In this document: positions 16,112 through 25,494 of the stretch, in pieces | Position numbering within the stretch: position 1 is the stretch's first letter | Layout: each line of letters begins with the position of its first letter | DNA from: Acidovorax soli | GTDB taxonomy: Bacteria > Pseudomonadota > Gammaproteobacteria > Burkholderiales > Burkholderiaceae_C | Direction: 5' to 3' | NCBI RefSeq assembly: GCF_900107605.1 | Contig: NZ_FNQJ01000012.1 | Coordinates: 1-64,000 of the forward strand | DNA: 64,000 bases | Translations under genes and position numbers: made by a program | The notes under the pieces: generated by a model | Databases searched by the model: none | Seen by the model: the letters and a program-made list of their open reading frames with translations, nothing else | Told to the model about the DNA's origin: nothing

Positions 16112-16522
16112 ATGAAGATCACCATCGAAACCACTGTCCATGCGCCCATCGACCGCGTATGGGCCACCTGGAATGACCCGCGCGCCATCGAGCAGTGGAA
16201 CGCGGCCTCGCCCGACTGGCACACGCCGCGCGCCAGCGTCGATCTGCGCGAAGGTGGCAAGTTCTGCGCGCGCATGCAGGCGCGGGACGGCAGCGTCGGC
16301 TTCGACTTCGAGGGCACCTACACCCTGGTCGCACCGCAGCGCCTGATCGAATACACCCTGGGCGACGGGCGCGCGGTGCGGGTCGAGTTCATTCCAGTGG
16401 CCAATGGCATCACGGTGCGCGAGTCCTTCGACGCCGAGGACAGCCACGGCGCCGAACAGCAGCGCCAGGGCTGGCAGGCCATTCTGGACAACTTTGCGCG
16501 GCACGTCGAGCACCGCGCCTGA
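16112..16522 (+). CDS. SRPBCC-domain protein (polyketide cyclase/AHSA1-like)
   Basis: This 136-aa protein starts at ATG 16112, 8 nt after GAAAGG; ATG 16106 adds two residues. It has the helix-grip signature: TTVHAPIDRVWATWNDPRAI, WNAASPDWHTPRA, LREGGKFCARM, and the C-terminal helix HGAEQQRQGWQAILDNFARH. It is about 25% shorter in its loops than the other SRPBCC protein of the operon. The predicted role is ligand binding or catalysis on a hydrophobic compound. Confidence 0.85.
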   Translation: MKITIETTVHAPIDRVWATWNDPRAIEQWNAASPDWHTPRASVDLREGGKFCARMQARDGSVGFDFEGTYTLVAPQRLIEYTLGDGRAVRVEFIPVANGITVRESFDAEDSHGAEQQRQGWQAILDNFARHVEHRA

Positions 16523-16551
16523 TTCACCCCCAGCAACGCAAGGAGCAACCC

Positions 16552-16938
16552 ATGAAACCCAATCCCGTCGTCTGGTTCGAGATCCACGTGCAGGACATGG
16601 CCCGCGCTCGCAAGTTCTACGAAGCGGTGTTCCAGTGCCAGCTGGAGACGCTGAAATCACCCGCGGGCGAAGCCAGCGGCATGCAGATGCTGTCCTTCCC
16701 CGGCGACATGACCACCATGGGCGCCAGCGGCACGCTGGTCAAGATGGAAGGAGTGCCCTCTGGTGGTGGCGGCACGCTGGTCTACTTTGCCTGCGAGGAT
16801 TGCGCTGTCGAACAAGGCCGGGCCGAGAAAGCCGGTGGCAAGGTGTTCAAGCCCAAATTTTCGATCGGTGAGTATGGCCACTGCGCCCTGGTGACCGACA
16901 CCGAGGGCAACATGATCGGCCTGCATTCGATGCAATGA
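16552..16938 (+). CDS. VOC-family protein (glyoxalase/bleomycin-resistance fold)
   Basis: This 128-aa protein follows AAGGAG by 6 nt and closes the six-gene operon. It shows the classic VOC pattern: VVWFEIHVQDMARARKFYEAVF, then VYFACEDCAVEQGRAEKAGG, and GHCALVTDTEGNMIGLHS with the usual metal-site Glu position near the end. It resembles proteins often annotated as lactoylglutathione lyase-like. The next gene, rlmB, is convergent. Confidence 0.85.
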   Translation: MKPNPVVWFEIHVQDMARARKFYEAVFQCQLETLKSPAGEASGMQMLSFPGDMTTMGASGTLVKMEGVPSGGGGTLVYFACEDCAVEQGRAEKAGGKVFKPKFSIGEYGHCALVTDTEGNMIGLHSMQ

Positions 16939-16957
16939 CGCAGGCCGTACGGGCTTG

Positions 16958-17707
16958 CTAGCCGCCCCGCTGCCGCAGCGCTTCGTACAGGCACACGCCG
17001 CTGGCCACCGACACGTTGAGGCTCTCCACCGCGCCCTTCATGGGGATGCTGACCAGTTCGTCGCAGGTCTTGCGCGTGAGCTGGCGCATGCCGTCGCCCT
17101 CGGCGCCCAGCACCAGGGCCACGGGGCCTTTCAGATCGACCTGGTACACGGTTTTGGGCGCGTCGTCGCTGGTGCCGATGCACCAGATGTTGCGCTCCTT
17201 GAGCTCATTGAGGGTGCGCGAGAGATTGGTGACCATGAAGTACGGCATGGTCTCGGCCGCACCGCTGGCCACCTTGGCCACGGTGGCATTGATGCCCACG
17301 GCGTGGTCCTTGGGGGCAATGACGGCATGGGCACCCGCACCGTCCGCCACGCGCAGGCAGGCGCCCAGGTTGTGCGGGTCGGTCACGCCGTCGAGCACCA
17401 GCAGCAGGGGCTGCTCGATGCCGGCGGCTTCGAGGTTTTCCAGCAGTTCGTCGAGCGAGGCGACCTGGGCCACGGGCTCCACCCGCGCGGCCACGCCCTG
17501 GTGGCCGTGGCTGCCGGCCAGCTTGGCAATGCGCACGCTGTCGGCCTCGATCAGGCGCGCACCGGCCTCGCGGGCGCGGTCGAGAAACTGTCGCATGCGG
17601 GCGTCGCGCCGCGTGGCTTCGTAGTAAATCTCGATGATGGATTGCGGCGCGGTCTTCAGACGCACGCCCACGGCGTGAAAGCCGAAGAGAACTTTGGGGC
17701 TGGACAT
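16958..17707 (-). CDS. rlmB: 23S rRNA (guanosine-2'-O)-methyltransferase RlmB
   Basis: This 249-aa SPOUT methyltransferase methylates G2251 (E. coli numbering) in the peptidyl-transferase centre. It shows an N-terminal substrate-binding domain ([14 protein letters not shown] ...) and the SpoU knot motifs: [33 protein letters not shown] and [25 protein letters not shown]. Its start at 17707 was chosen because [13 protein letters not shown] matches the family beginning. It is convergent with the VOC operon and divergent from sstT. Confidence 0.93.
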   Translation of the reverse strand: MSSPKVLFGFHAVGVRLKTAPQSIIEIYYEATRRDARMRQFLDRAREAGARLIEADSVRIAKLAGSHGHQGVAARVEPVAQVASLDELLENLEAAGIEQPLLLVLDGVTDPHNLGACLRVADGAGAHAVIAPKDHAVGINATVAKVASGAAETMPYFMVTNLSRTLNELKERNIWCIGTSDDAPKTVYQVDLKGPVALVLGAEGDGMRQLTRKTCDELVSIPMKGAVESLNVSVASGVCLYEALRQRGG

Positions 17708-17904
17708 GGGGGGATTATCCGGGCATTGCCAGGTCCACAGGTTGACGCGCACCCGGTCACCGGCCAAACCACGGCATCTTGCGCTCGAAGGTCTTGCGCC
17801 AAGGGTTTGCCCTCGTGCGCCTAAAATCGCGCCTTTCCATTGCTCGATCCGCAGGCGGCGTTGCTCTCTTTTGCGCCGATTCCTGTGTGCCGGTGTGGCT
17901 TTGC

Positions 17905-17928
17905 GGGCTGGCATCACGCCAGCCCTTT
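17905..17928 (+). promoter_or_regulatory. Hairpin in the sstT leader
   Basis: GGGCTGGC, a 5-nt loop, then GCCAGCCC and TTT form a perfect 8-bp stem about 70 nt upstream of sstT. The U-run is short. It could be an attenuator or simply end a short upstream transcript. No known riboswitch was recognised. Confidence 0.35.
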
Positions 17929-17998
17929 CGATTGGGGGGCGGCTGTTTTTTGCATTTGTTGCCGCACCCACTGGCCTGTTTTACCTTTGCTCAACACC

Positions 17999-19225
17999 AT
18001 GATTCTTCACCCGCTTCGCTGGGTACAGCGCACAAGCCTGGTCACGCAGATTGTGATAGCCCTGTTTGCAGGCATTGCTCTGGCCGTGTTCCTTCCGGCC
18101 GCCACACCCAAGGTGGCCATTCTGGGCACGCTGTTCATTTCTGCCCTCAAGGCCGTAGCCCCCGTGCTGGTGTTCAGCTTGGTGATTTCCGCCATCAGCA
18201 ACCACAAGCCCGGCGAAGCCACCCACATGCGACCGGTGCTGTTTTTGTACCTGGTGGGCACGCTGGCGGCGTCCGTCGTGGGCGTCACGGCCAGCCTGTG
18301 GTTTCCGTCCACCCTGGCGCTGCAGGCGCCTGCGAATGCGGCCAATGGCCCAACGAACATCCAGGATGTGCTGCTGGCGCTGCTCATGAACGTGGTGGAC
18401 AACCCCGTGCGGGCTCTGATGAATGCCAACTACATCGGCATCCTCGCCTGGGCGGTGGGCCTTGGCCTGGCCATGCGACACGCCAGCGCAGGCACGCGCG
18501 CCGTCATGCACGATGTGTCGGCCAGCATCTCCACCATCATCCAGGTCGTGATCCGCTTTGCGCCCCTGGGCATTCTGGGCCTGGTGGCCAGCACCTTCGC
18601 GGAAGCCGGCACGCAGGCGCTGTGGGGCTATGCGCACCTGCTGGCCGTGTTGCTGGGCTGCATGGTGTTTGTGGCGCTGGCGGTCAATCCGCTCATCGTC
18701 TTTCTGGCGCTGCGCGTCAATCCCTATCCGCTGGTATTCACCTGCCTGCGCGAAAGCGGCGTGACGGCGTTCTTCACGCGCAGCTCGGCGGCCAACATCC
18801 CCATCAACCTCGCGCTGGCCAAACGCCTGAACCTGAACGAAGACACCTACAGCATCGCCATTCCACTGGGCGCAACCATCAACATGGCCGGTGCGGCCAT
18901 CACCATCAGCGTGCTGTCGCTGGCGGCAGCGCACACCCTGGGCATTGCGGTGGACGCACCGACCGCCCTGCTGCTGTGCGTGGTGGCGGCCGTGTGCGCC
19001 TGTGGCGCCTCGGGCGTGGCCGGCGGCTCGCTGCTGCTGATTCCGCTGGCGTGCAGCCTGTTCGGTATAAGCAACGATGTGGCCATGCAGGTCGTGGCCA
19101 TCGGCTTCATCATCGGCATCCTGCAGGACTCGGCCGAGACAGCACTCAATTCATCCACCGATGTGCTGTTCACGGCCGTGGCCTGCCGCTGGGCAGATCC
19201 AGCGCACAAACACCCGGCCCCCTGA
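17999..19225 (+). CDS. sstT: Serine/threonine:sodium symporter SstT
   Basis: This 408-aa protein (E. coli SstT is 414 aa) belongs to the DctA/glutamate-transporter fold and takes up serine and threonine with Na+. Family marks are the first helix [16 protein letters not shown], the hairpin signature [20 protein letters not shown], and [24 protein letters not shown] 17999 was chosen; longer frames have no protein-like start. The 291-bp leader before it holds a hairpin and no gene. Confidence 0.92.
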   Translation: MILHPLRWVQRTSLVTQIVIALFAGIALAVFLPAATPKVAILGTLFISALKAVAPVLVFSLVISAISNHKPGEATHMRPVLFLYLVGTLAASVVGVTASLWFPSTLALQAPANAANGPTNIQDVLLALLMNVVDNPVRALMNANYIGILAWAVGLGLAMRHASAGTRAVMHDVSASISTIIQVVIRFAPLGILGLVASTFAEAGTQALWGYAHLLAVLLGCMVFVALAVNPLIVFLALRVNPYPLVFTCLRESGVTAFFTRSSAANIPINLALAKRLNLNEDTYSIAIPLGATINMAGAAITISVLSLAAAHTLGIAVDAPTALLLCVVAAVCACGASGVAGGSLLLIPLACSLFGISNDVAMQVVAIGFIIGILQDSAETALNSSTDVLFTAVACRWADPAHKHPAP

Positions 19226-19238
19226 AGCGTCGGCGGGG

Positions 19239-19931
19239 TCAGGGACTGACCTGGCCGGCCACGATGCTGATGAGGCGGTCGCAGCGCTGGGCAATGGCAC
19301 GATCGTGCGTGACCAGTACCAGCGTGGTGCCTTGCTCGCGGTTGAGGTCAAACATCAGCTGCATGATGGTCTCGCCGGTCGCGAAATCGAGGCTTCCGGT
19401 GGGCTCGTCGGCCAGCAGCACGGCCGGCCGCATCACGAAAGCGCGCGCCAGCGCCACGCGCTGTTGCTCCCCGCCGCTGAGCACCTTGGGGTAATGCCCC
19501 AGGCGCTGTCCCAGCCCGACATGCCTGAGCATCTCGGTGGCGGCCGCGCGGGCATCGCTGCGATTGGCCAGTTCGAGTGGCAGCATGACGTTTTCGAGCG
19601 CCGTGAGGTTGCCCATGAGCTGGAAACTCTGGAAAACGAAGCCCACTTTTTGCGCGCGCAGCGCGGCGCGGCCGTCTTCGCTCAGCGCAAACAGATCCTG
19701 GCCATCGAGCCGCACGGTGCCGCGCGTGGGGGTGTCAAGACCCGCAATGATGGACAGCAGGGTGCTTTTGCCCGAGCCTGACGCGCCAACAATCGCCACG
19801 GTTTCCCCAGGCGCCAGGCGGAAATCGATATCCCGCAGAATGTCCAGCGTGCCGGTGGAGTCGGTCACCGACTTGAATACATGCTCGACCGCAATAATGG
19901 GTGTGGCAGGCGTGGGGGAGGTTTCGGACAT
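19239..19931 (-). CDS. ybbA: ABC transporter ATP-binding protein, YbbA/LolD-type
   Basis: This 230-aa ATPase has Walker A GASGSGKST, signature LSGGEQQRVALARA, Walker B VLLADEPTGSLD and switch His in VLVTHD. It is closest to YbbA, which works with the large permease YbbP in lipid or lipoprotein-related export. Its gene diverges from tesA with only 15 bp between start codons, as in E. coli. No ybbP permease gene lies next to it on this side, since sstT is convergent. Its partner must be elsewhere or absent. Confidence 0.88.
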   Translation of the reverse strand: MSETSPTPATPIIAVEHVFKSVTDSTGTLDILRDIDFRLAPGETVAIVGASGSGKSTLLSIIAGLDTPTRGTVRLDGQDLFALSEDGRAALRAQKVGFVFQSFQLMGNLTALENVMLPLELANRSDARAAATEMLRHVGLGQRLGHYPKVLSGGEQQRVALARAFVMRPAVLLADEPTGSLDFATGETIMQLMFDLNREQGTTLVLVTHDRAIAQRCDRLISIVAGQVSP

Positions 19932-19946
19932 GAAAGGCTTTTTATT

Positions 19947-20627
19947 GTGATTTGCGATCTGCATCGACGCCACTTTATCCTGACAGCAGCAGCCGGCGCA
20001 CTGGTGGGCCTTTGCACCCCTGTGGCCATGGCACAACCGGGCGGCAAGGTACAGACAGCCTCGGCGCGGCCCAAGGTCATCCTGGTGCTCGGTGACTCGC
20101 TCAGCGCCGAATACGGCCTGGCGCGCGGCACCGGCTGGGTGGCTTTGCTGGAAAAGCGCCTGGCGCAGGAAAAGATCGCAGCCACCGTGGTGAATGCCAG
20201 CGTGAGTGGAGAAACCACCTCCGGCGGGCGTTCGCGCCTGGCGGCGCTGCTGGCACAGCACCAGCCCAGCCAGGTGGTGATCGAGCTCGGCGGCAATGAT
20301 GCCCTGCGGGGCCTGCCACTGAAAAATACCGAGGAAAACCTGGCGTGGATGGTGCAGGCAGCGCAGAAATCGGGAGCCAAGGTACTGCTGGTGGGAATGC
20401 AGGTGCCGCCCAACTACGGTACCGACTACGCCAACCGTTTTGCGTCCACCTTTGCGGCGGTAGCCAAGGCGCACAAGGCGGGTGTGGTGCCGTTTTTCCT
20501 CAAGGGCGTGGCCGATGGGCCCGACCCTACCCGGCTGTTCCAGCCAGACCGCATCCACCCGCGCGCCGAGGCGCATCCACAGATGCTGGCCAACGTGTGG
20601 CCGGAACTCCAGAAGCTCTTGCGTTAA
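19947..20627 (+). CDS. tesA: Periplasmic GDSL esterase / thioesterase I, TesA-like
   Basis: This protein of about 226 aa has a signal peptide (RRHFILTAAAGALVGLCTPVAMA). SGNH motifs follow: block I LVLGDSLSAEYGL with nucleophile Ser, block II VNASVSGETTSGG, block III ELGGNDALRG and block V DRIHPRAEAH with the catalytic Asp/His. GTG 19947 is chosen because GAAAGG lies 9 nt upstream; the open frame continues into the opposite ybbA coding region. It hydrolyses acyl esters or thioesters in the periplasm. Confidence 0.85.
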   Translation: MICDLHRRHFILTAAAGALVGLCTPVAMAQPGGKVQTASARPKVILVLGDSLSAEYGLARGTGWVALLEKRLAQEKIAATVVNASVSGETTSGGRSRLAALLAQHQPSQVVIELGGNDALRGLPLKNTEENLAWMVQAAQKSGAKVLLVGMQVPPNYGTDYANRFASTFAAVAKAHKAGVVPFFLKGVADGPDPTRLFQPDRIHPRAEAHPQMLANVWPELQKLLR

Positions 20628-20642
20628 GAGCCCTGGAAAAAA

Positions 20643-20831
20643 TCAATGGCCGGCAGGCTCCGAAGGTTCGGCGGGTGCGGGAGAGGCAAACGCTGCAGGC
20701 CCGCCGACCGGCTGGTCTTGTTGCGGCTCATCGGGCCTGCGCTGGGTTTTGGCTTTGAGCTTCTCTTCCTTTTTTTGCTTTTTGGCGAGCTCGCGCTGGC
20801 GCTTTTCGTATCCGTAGTTGGGTGTTGCCAA
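20643..20831 (-). CDS. Small Lys/Gln-rich conserved hypothetical protein
   Basis: This 62-aa protein starts at TTG 20831 behind an AGGA site. It begins ATPNYGYEKRQRELAKKQKKE and has a strongly basic coiled or helical N-half and a Pro/Ala-rich tail. I recall short proteins beginning this way in Burkholderiales, without known function. The charge suggests nucleic-acid or ribosome association. It converges on tesA. Confidence 0.55.
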   Translation of the reverse strand: MATPNYGYEKRQRELAKKQKKEEKLKAKTQRRPDEPQQDQPVGGPAAFASPAPAEPSEPAGH

Positions 20832-20886
20832 GGTATTTGCTTCCTGAAGTAGGAGTCCACTTTAACAGTTTGCCCTCAGGGCGCCC

Positions 20887-21684
20887 TCAAACCGCCACGC
20901 GTGGCACAGAAGACACCGCCGCGCGATAGGCATGCCAGCTGGCATGGCCCAGCACCGGGCCAGCGAGCAGCAGGCCGCCCCCCCACAGCCACAGCGACAC
21001 GGCGACGATCAGCGTGATCAACAGCCCCCACAACAGCATGACGGCGGAATTCTCCAGCACCACCCGCATGCTGGTGATGCCCGCGGTCAGCGCATCGGTG
21101 TCACGGTCCAGGATCATCGGAATGGAAACCACCGAAGTCGAGAAAACGAGCGCAGCAAAGGCACCGCCCACCACCAGATAAACGCCGACAAAGCCCCAGT
21201 TCTGGGGGTTGAAGATGGCCGCCATCACCCCGGTGGTGGAAGGCATGCCGGTATTGAAGAACACGGCAAACACCACCAGCGATGCCCTGCCCCACAGCAG
21301 CTCCAGCACCACCAGCACCAGCACCAGCATGCCCATGCTGCCCATGTGACTGTCCCAGCAGGTGATGGATTGCCCCAGATCGGACGGCTGGCCCGCCTCG
21401 CGGCGCCGGCTGGTGTCATACAGGCCCATCGCCAGAAATGGCCCCAGCAGCAGGCATCCGCTGGCCAGCGACATGGTGTATTCGGGCCGCGTGCGAAACA
21501 CCCAGCCCAGCACCAGCGCCATGCCCCAGAAAAATGCGCCATAAAAAAGGGCAATGCCCGGGGCGGCGGCGACATCCTGCATGCCCTTGCGCAACCAGCG
21601 AAAAGGATCGGTCAGGCGCAGGGGGTTGAGCGTGATCGCCACGGCTGTGGCAGGCGAAACCTGGGCGGAGGGATGTGCGGACAT
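20887..21684 (-). CDS. DUF2189 family membrane protein
   Basis: This protein of about 265 aa has six or so hydrophobic segments (for example ALFYGAFFWGMALVLGWVF, LVLVLVVLELLWG, LLWGLLITLIVAVSLWLWGG) and the DUF2189 layout, including WLRKGMQDVAAAPG near the N-terminus and GHASWHAYRAAV at the end. ATG 21684 is used; a GTG at 21756 lies over a TTGACA-like promoter element and is less likely. Function is unknown. It is monocistronic. Confidence 0.8.
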   Translation of the reverse strand: MSAHPSAQVSPATAVAITLNPLRLTDPFRWLRKGMQDVAAAPGIALFYGAFFWGMALVLGWVFRTRPEYTMSLASGCLLLGPFLAMGLYDTSRRREAGQPSDLGQSITCWDSHMGSMGMLVLVLVVLELLWGRASLVVFAVFFNTGMPSTTGVMAAIFNPQNWGFVGVYLVVGGAFAALVFSTSVVSIPMILDRDTDALTAGITSMRVVLENSAVMLLWGLLITLIVAVSLWLWGGGLLLAGPVLGHASWHAYRAAVSSVPRVAV

Positions 21685-21830
21685 GGCGGTAATGGCAACA
21701 AGTTGCGGAGACGGGCTGGGTCGGTGGGCGCAACGCCCGTTGATATATGTCAACACCCTAAGCCACCTGCCCGCTACGCGCCACTGAGGAAACTACCACC
21801 CCAGCGGCCAGCCCCCGTGCCATCAGGCCA

Positions 21831-23078
21831 TCAGACCGCGCCGAAAGCCCGGGCCATGGCCTGCTGCAAATCCTGGCGGAGGTCTTCCACCTCCTCCAGC
21901 CCCACAGAAAAGCGCACCAGCGTGCCAGGCTGCAGGTGCGGCACAGGGCGGCTGCGCATGGACGCCAGCTGGTAGGGCACCACCAGGCTCATGGGGCCGC
22001 CCCAGCTGTAGCCCAGCTTGAACAGGCGCAGGCCGTCGCAGAACGCATCGACCTGGGCCTGGCTGTAGCGCGCATCGATCATCACGCTGAACAAGCCAGC
22101 CGCAGCGCCGTCGCCATGGTTGGCAGCGCCGCACAGGGCCCGCCAGTGGGCGTGGCCCGGGGCGCCGGGCAGTGCCGGGTGCAGCACCTGGGCCACGGCG
22201 CTCTGCTGCCGCATCCACAGCGCCAGCTGGCGTGCCGCCGCGTCGTGCGCGCGGTAACGCAAGCCTATGCTGGGCAGGGCGCGCAGCACGGCTTCTGCGT
22301 CGTTGGCGGCAATGCCCAGGCCCAGCCGCATGTGCGTGAGCTTGATTTTCATGTGCAGGGCCAGGTCGCGCGTGATGACACTGCCCATCAGCACATCGCC
22401 ACCGCCGCTGGGGTATTTGGTGAGCGCATGGACCGATACATCGACCGCCAGGCTGCCGCTGCCATCCCCGCCCAGATCGAAGGGTGCAAACGCCAGGCCG
22501 GCGCCCCAGGTGTTGTCGAGTGCTGACATCACGCCCCGGGCACGGCAGATACGCACCTGTTCGCAGAGATCGGGAAACTCCATGGTCACCGACCCGGGTG
22601 CTTCCAGCCACACCAGCCGGGTTGCCGAAGTGATGCGCGCGGCCAGATCCGCGGGATCGAGGGGGTCATACAGTACGTGGCGAATGCCGAAACGGGCCAG
22701 CTCCCCGTTGGCCAGATCCTTGCTGGGGCCGTAGGCGTTGTCTGGAATCAGGACTTCATCCCCGGGCCGGAGCAAGGCCAGCGCCACGTTGGCAATCGCC
22801 GCCAGGCCGCTGGGAACCAGCACGCACTGCAGCCCGCCCTCCAGCGCGCACAGGCGCTCTTCCAGGATGAAGGTGGTGGGCGTGCCGTGCAGGCCATAGG
22901 TGTAGCCGCTCTTGTCTTTCCATTCGCGCGACCGCATCGCCGCCACGTTGGGAAAAATGACGGTGGAGGCCTTGAAAACGCCAGGCTGGGGTGCGACAAA
23001 CCCGGCGGGAGGTGTGTAGGCGTGGTGGACGATGCGGGTGGCGGGGCCGAAAGCGGAGTCTTCATTCATGCCTGGCAT
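21831..23078 (-). CDS. metC: Cystathionine beta-lyase (PLP-dependent)
   Basis: This 415-aa enzyme cleaves cystathionine to homocysteine, pyruvate and ammonia in methionine synthesis. Cys/Met-metabolism PLP motifs are present: YTYGLHGTPTTFILEERL, VPSGLAAIANVALALL, SALDNTWGAGLAFAPF, and the Schiff-base Lys in SVHALTKYPSGGGDVLMG. The start is either ATG 23078 or ATG 23069 three codons later. Cystathionine gamma-synthase is related, but the TKY pattern and length fit MetC-type proteins. Confidence 0.87.
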   Translation of the reverse strand: MPGMNEDSAFGPATRIVHHAYTPPAGFVAPQPGVFKASTVIFPNVAAMRSREWKDKSGYTYGLHGTPTTFILEERLCALEGGLQCVLVPSGLAAIANVALALLRPGDEVLIPDNAYGPSKDLANGELARFGIRHVLYDPLDPADLAARITSATRLVWLEAPGSVTMEFPDLCEQVRICRARGVMSALDNTWGAGLAFAPFDLGGDGSGSLAVDVSVHALTKYPSGGGDVLMGSVITRDLALHMKIKLTHMRLGLGIAANDAEAVLRALPSIGLRYRAHDAAARQLALWMRQQSAVAQVLHPALPGAPGHAHWRALCGAANHGDGAAAGLFSVMIDARYSQAQVDAFCDGLRLFKLGYSWGGPMSLVVPYQLASMRSRPVPHLQPGTLVRFSVGLEEVEDLRQDLQQAMARAFGAV

Positions 23079-23159
23079 GGTAGCGCGCGACAGCACCGTC
23101 CGACTGCCGCACGTCCGCGCCAAAGCGCATCCCCAGCGGCGCCCCCAGGATGCCGGATA

Positions 23160-23648
23160 TCAGCTGGCGACCTTGAGGTTGTTGGTCACCGACATCACAC
23201 CCTTGACGCCTTTGGCGATGGTTTCAGCACGCTCGCGGGCGCTTGCATTGGGTGCGGGGCCTGTGAGCGTGACGGCACCGGCACGGGTGTCCACATCGAT
23301 CTTGAACGCACTCAGGTCGGGGTCCTTGGCCAGGCCGGCAGACACTTGCACCGTGATGGTGGCGTCATCCACGGCACCCATCGCGGCACTGCCCATTTCC
23401 TGAGCGCCCGACTGCACCTTGGCGGCACCTTCCTCCACCTTGGTTTCCGCATTCTTGAGTGCGCTTTCGGCCTTTGTCTGCGCCTCTGCGGCTGCCTGTT
23501 CGGTTTTCTGCACAGCGGAATCGAGCTTTTGTCCCACGGTGGGTTCCTCCTGCTTGCTGCAGGCGGCCAGCCCAAACGCCAGGGCACTGGCACCGAGAAT
23601 GGTCCAGATGCGCTGCGAGCTGCTGTGCGGGAAATGGCGAATATTCAT
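23160..23648 (-). CDS. BON-domain lipoprotein
   Basis: This 162-aa protein has a lipoprotein signal (LAFGLAAC lipobox, Cys near residue 30), an Ala/Lys/Glu-rich coiled linker (about residues 40-90) and one BON domain (about 95-160: DDATITVQVSAGLAKDPDLSAFKIDVDTRAGAVTLTG ...). BON domains bind phospholipid or the cell envelope and often occur in stress-induced lipoproteins such as OsmY and DolP. The gene diverges from the SulP transporter gene, with about 170 bp between them. Confidence 0.83.
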   Translation of the reverse strand: MNIRHFPHSSSQRIWTILGASALAFGLAACSKQEEPTVGQKLDSAVQKTEQAAAEAQTKAESALKNAETKVEEGAAKVQSGAQEMGSAAMGAVDDATITVQVSAGLAKDPDLSAFKIDVDTRAGAVTLTGPAPNASARERAETIAKGVKGVMSVTNNLKVAS

Positions 23649-23817
23649 GTGCGACTCCTTAAAGATGGTGTGAATGTAGGCAAGCTACACACCCGCCAGG
23701 GTCGGAAAGCGCCGAATGGACTGTAGGACAACATCGCCAGTCACTACCCTCCCGCAGAGGGAGCGCGCAGCGCGGCGCGCAAGGCGCCGAGCCCGCACAA
23801 CAGCGACAATAGTGGGG

Positions 23818-25494
23818 ATGTCGATTCACCCTTTGTCCCGCTGGCTGCCTTTTCTGGCCTGGCCGCGCCCTGACCGCGCCTTGCTCAGGGGGGAGTTCTG
23901 GGCCGGCATGACCGTGGGCCTGATGCTGGTGCCGCAGGGCGTTGCCTACGCCGCCCTGGCGGGTATGCCGCTGGTAACAGGCATCTATGCCTCCCTCGTA
24001 CCGGCGCTGGTGGCCGTGCTGTTCAGCGCTTCCACGCGCCTGGGAGTGGGGCCCACGGCCCTCACCAGCCTGTTGATCGGCGCGTCGCTCTCGGGCCTGG
24101 CCGAGCCCGGCAGCGCGCAGTGGGTGGCCATGGCCGCCTGGATGGCGATCCTGTCGGGCCTGCTGCAGCTGGTGATGGGACTGGCGCGCTTTGGCTGGCT
24201 GCTCAACCTCGTGACCTCGCCGGTGCTCAACGGCTTCACCCAGGCGGCGGCGCTGCTGATTCTGTCGTCTCAGCTCGGCGCGCTGACAGGTCTGCGCTCC
24301 GATCTGGGGGCCTTGTGGACGACCCCCTCGCTGGGCCACTTCGACCTGACCGCAGCAGCCTTCGGGCTGGGCAGCCTGGTGTTACTGATGCTGGCGCGCA
24401 GGCTGCGTCCGGGTTTTCCGGCCGCGATCGTGGTGCTGGGGGCGGCCGGGGCCCTCAGCTGGGCCCTGGGCTACGCCGAGGCCGACGGCGCAGTGGTGGG
24501 CGCCTTGCCTGCCGGCCTGCCCAGCCTTTACTGGCCGGGCGTCCTGCCCTGGTCCAGCTTTGCGGCCCTGGTGATGCCGGTGCTGGTGGTCACGCTGGTG
24601 AGCTTCCTGGAGACAGCGTCCAGTGCCAAGGTGGACAGCCAGCGCTCGGGCGAGCGCTGGAACGAGAACCAGGACCTGATCGGCCAAGGCCTGGCCAAGA
24701 TCAGCAGCGGCCTGTGCGGCAGTTTCGCCACCAGCGCCTCGTTCTCGCGCTCGGCCATCAACCTGTATGCCGGGGCCCGCAGCGGCTGGGCCACCGTGTT
24801 TGCCATCGCGCTGGTGCTGGTGGTGCTGCTGTGGCTGACCCCAGCGCTCTACCATGTGCCGCAATCGGTGCTGGCAGCCGTGGTGGTGACAGCCGTCACC
24901 AGCCTGATCCAACCCGCCAGCTTCCTGCGGCTGTGGCGCATTTCCCGCGTCGAGGCGGTCATCTCCGGCATCACCTTTGGCCTGACGCTGGCCACGGCCC
25001 CCCGCATGTACTGGGGTGTGCTGGTGGGCCTGCTGATGAACCTGAGCCATTTCCTCTACCAGCGCCTGCACCCGCGCATCATCGAAGTGGGGCTGCATCC
25101 CGACGGCAGCCTGCGCGACCGGCACCTGTGGCAACTGCCGGCACTGGCGCCGCACCTGCTGGCCTTGCGCATGGACGCCGAACTCGACTTTGCCTCCGCC
25201 AGCGCACTCGAACGCCGGGTGATGGACCACCTGGCTGCACACCCCGATGTGGTGCATGTCTGCCTGCTGGCCCAGCCCATCAACCGCATTGACATGACCG
25301 GTGTGGAAACCTTCGCCAACCTGCTGGCCACCATGCGCACCCGAACAGGCACGCTGCATCTGAGCGGCCTCAAGCTTCCGGTGGAGCAGGTGCTGCGCCG
25401 CGCAGGGGTGCTGGCGCCCGGCGCGGGGCTGGCCATGTACCGCACCGATGCCGAGGCCCTGCGTGCACTGCAGCAACTGAAGGTTATGCAATGA
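23818..25494 (+). CDS. SulP-family anion transporter with STAS domain
   Basis: This 558-aa permease has the SulP membrane core with about 12 helices, from MTVGLMLVPQGVAYAALAGMP (sulfate-transporter signature) to MYWGVLVGLLMN. A C-terminal cytoplasmic STAS domain follows (about residues 440-550; VCLLAQPINRIDMTGVETF). Substrates in the family include sulfate, bicarbonate and dicarboxylates; they cannot be told from sequence. An ATGA overlap joins it to a short open frame downstream. Confidence 0.9.
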   Translation: MSIHPLSRWLPFLAWPRPDRALLRGEFWAGMTVGLMLVPQGVAYAALAGMPLVTGIYASLVPALVAVLFSASTRLGVGPTALTSLLIGASLSGLAEPGSAQWVAMAAWMAILSGLLQLVMGLARFGWLLNLVTSPVLNGFTQAAALLILSSQLGALTGLRSDLGALWTTPSLGHFDLTAAAFGLGSLVLLMLARRLRPGFPAAIVVLGAAGALSWALGYAEADGAVVGALPAGLPSLYWPGVLPWSSFAALVMPVLVVTLVSFLETASSAKVDSQRSGERWNENQDLIGQGLAKISSGLCGSFATSASFSRSAINLYAGARSGWATVFAIALVLVVLLWLTPALYHVPQSVLAAVVVTAVTSLIQPASFLRLWRISRVEAVISGITFGLTLATAPRMYWGVLVGLLMNLSHFLYQRLHPRIIEVGLHPDGSLRDRHLWQLPALAPHLLALRMDAELDFASASALERRVMDHLAAHPDVVHVCLLAQPINRIDMTGVETFANLLATMRTRTGTLHLSGLKLPVEQVLRRAGVLAPGAGLAMYRTDAEALRALQQLKVMQ

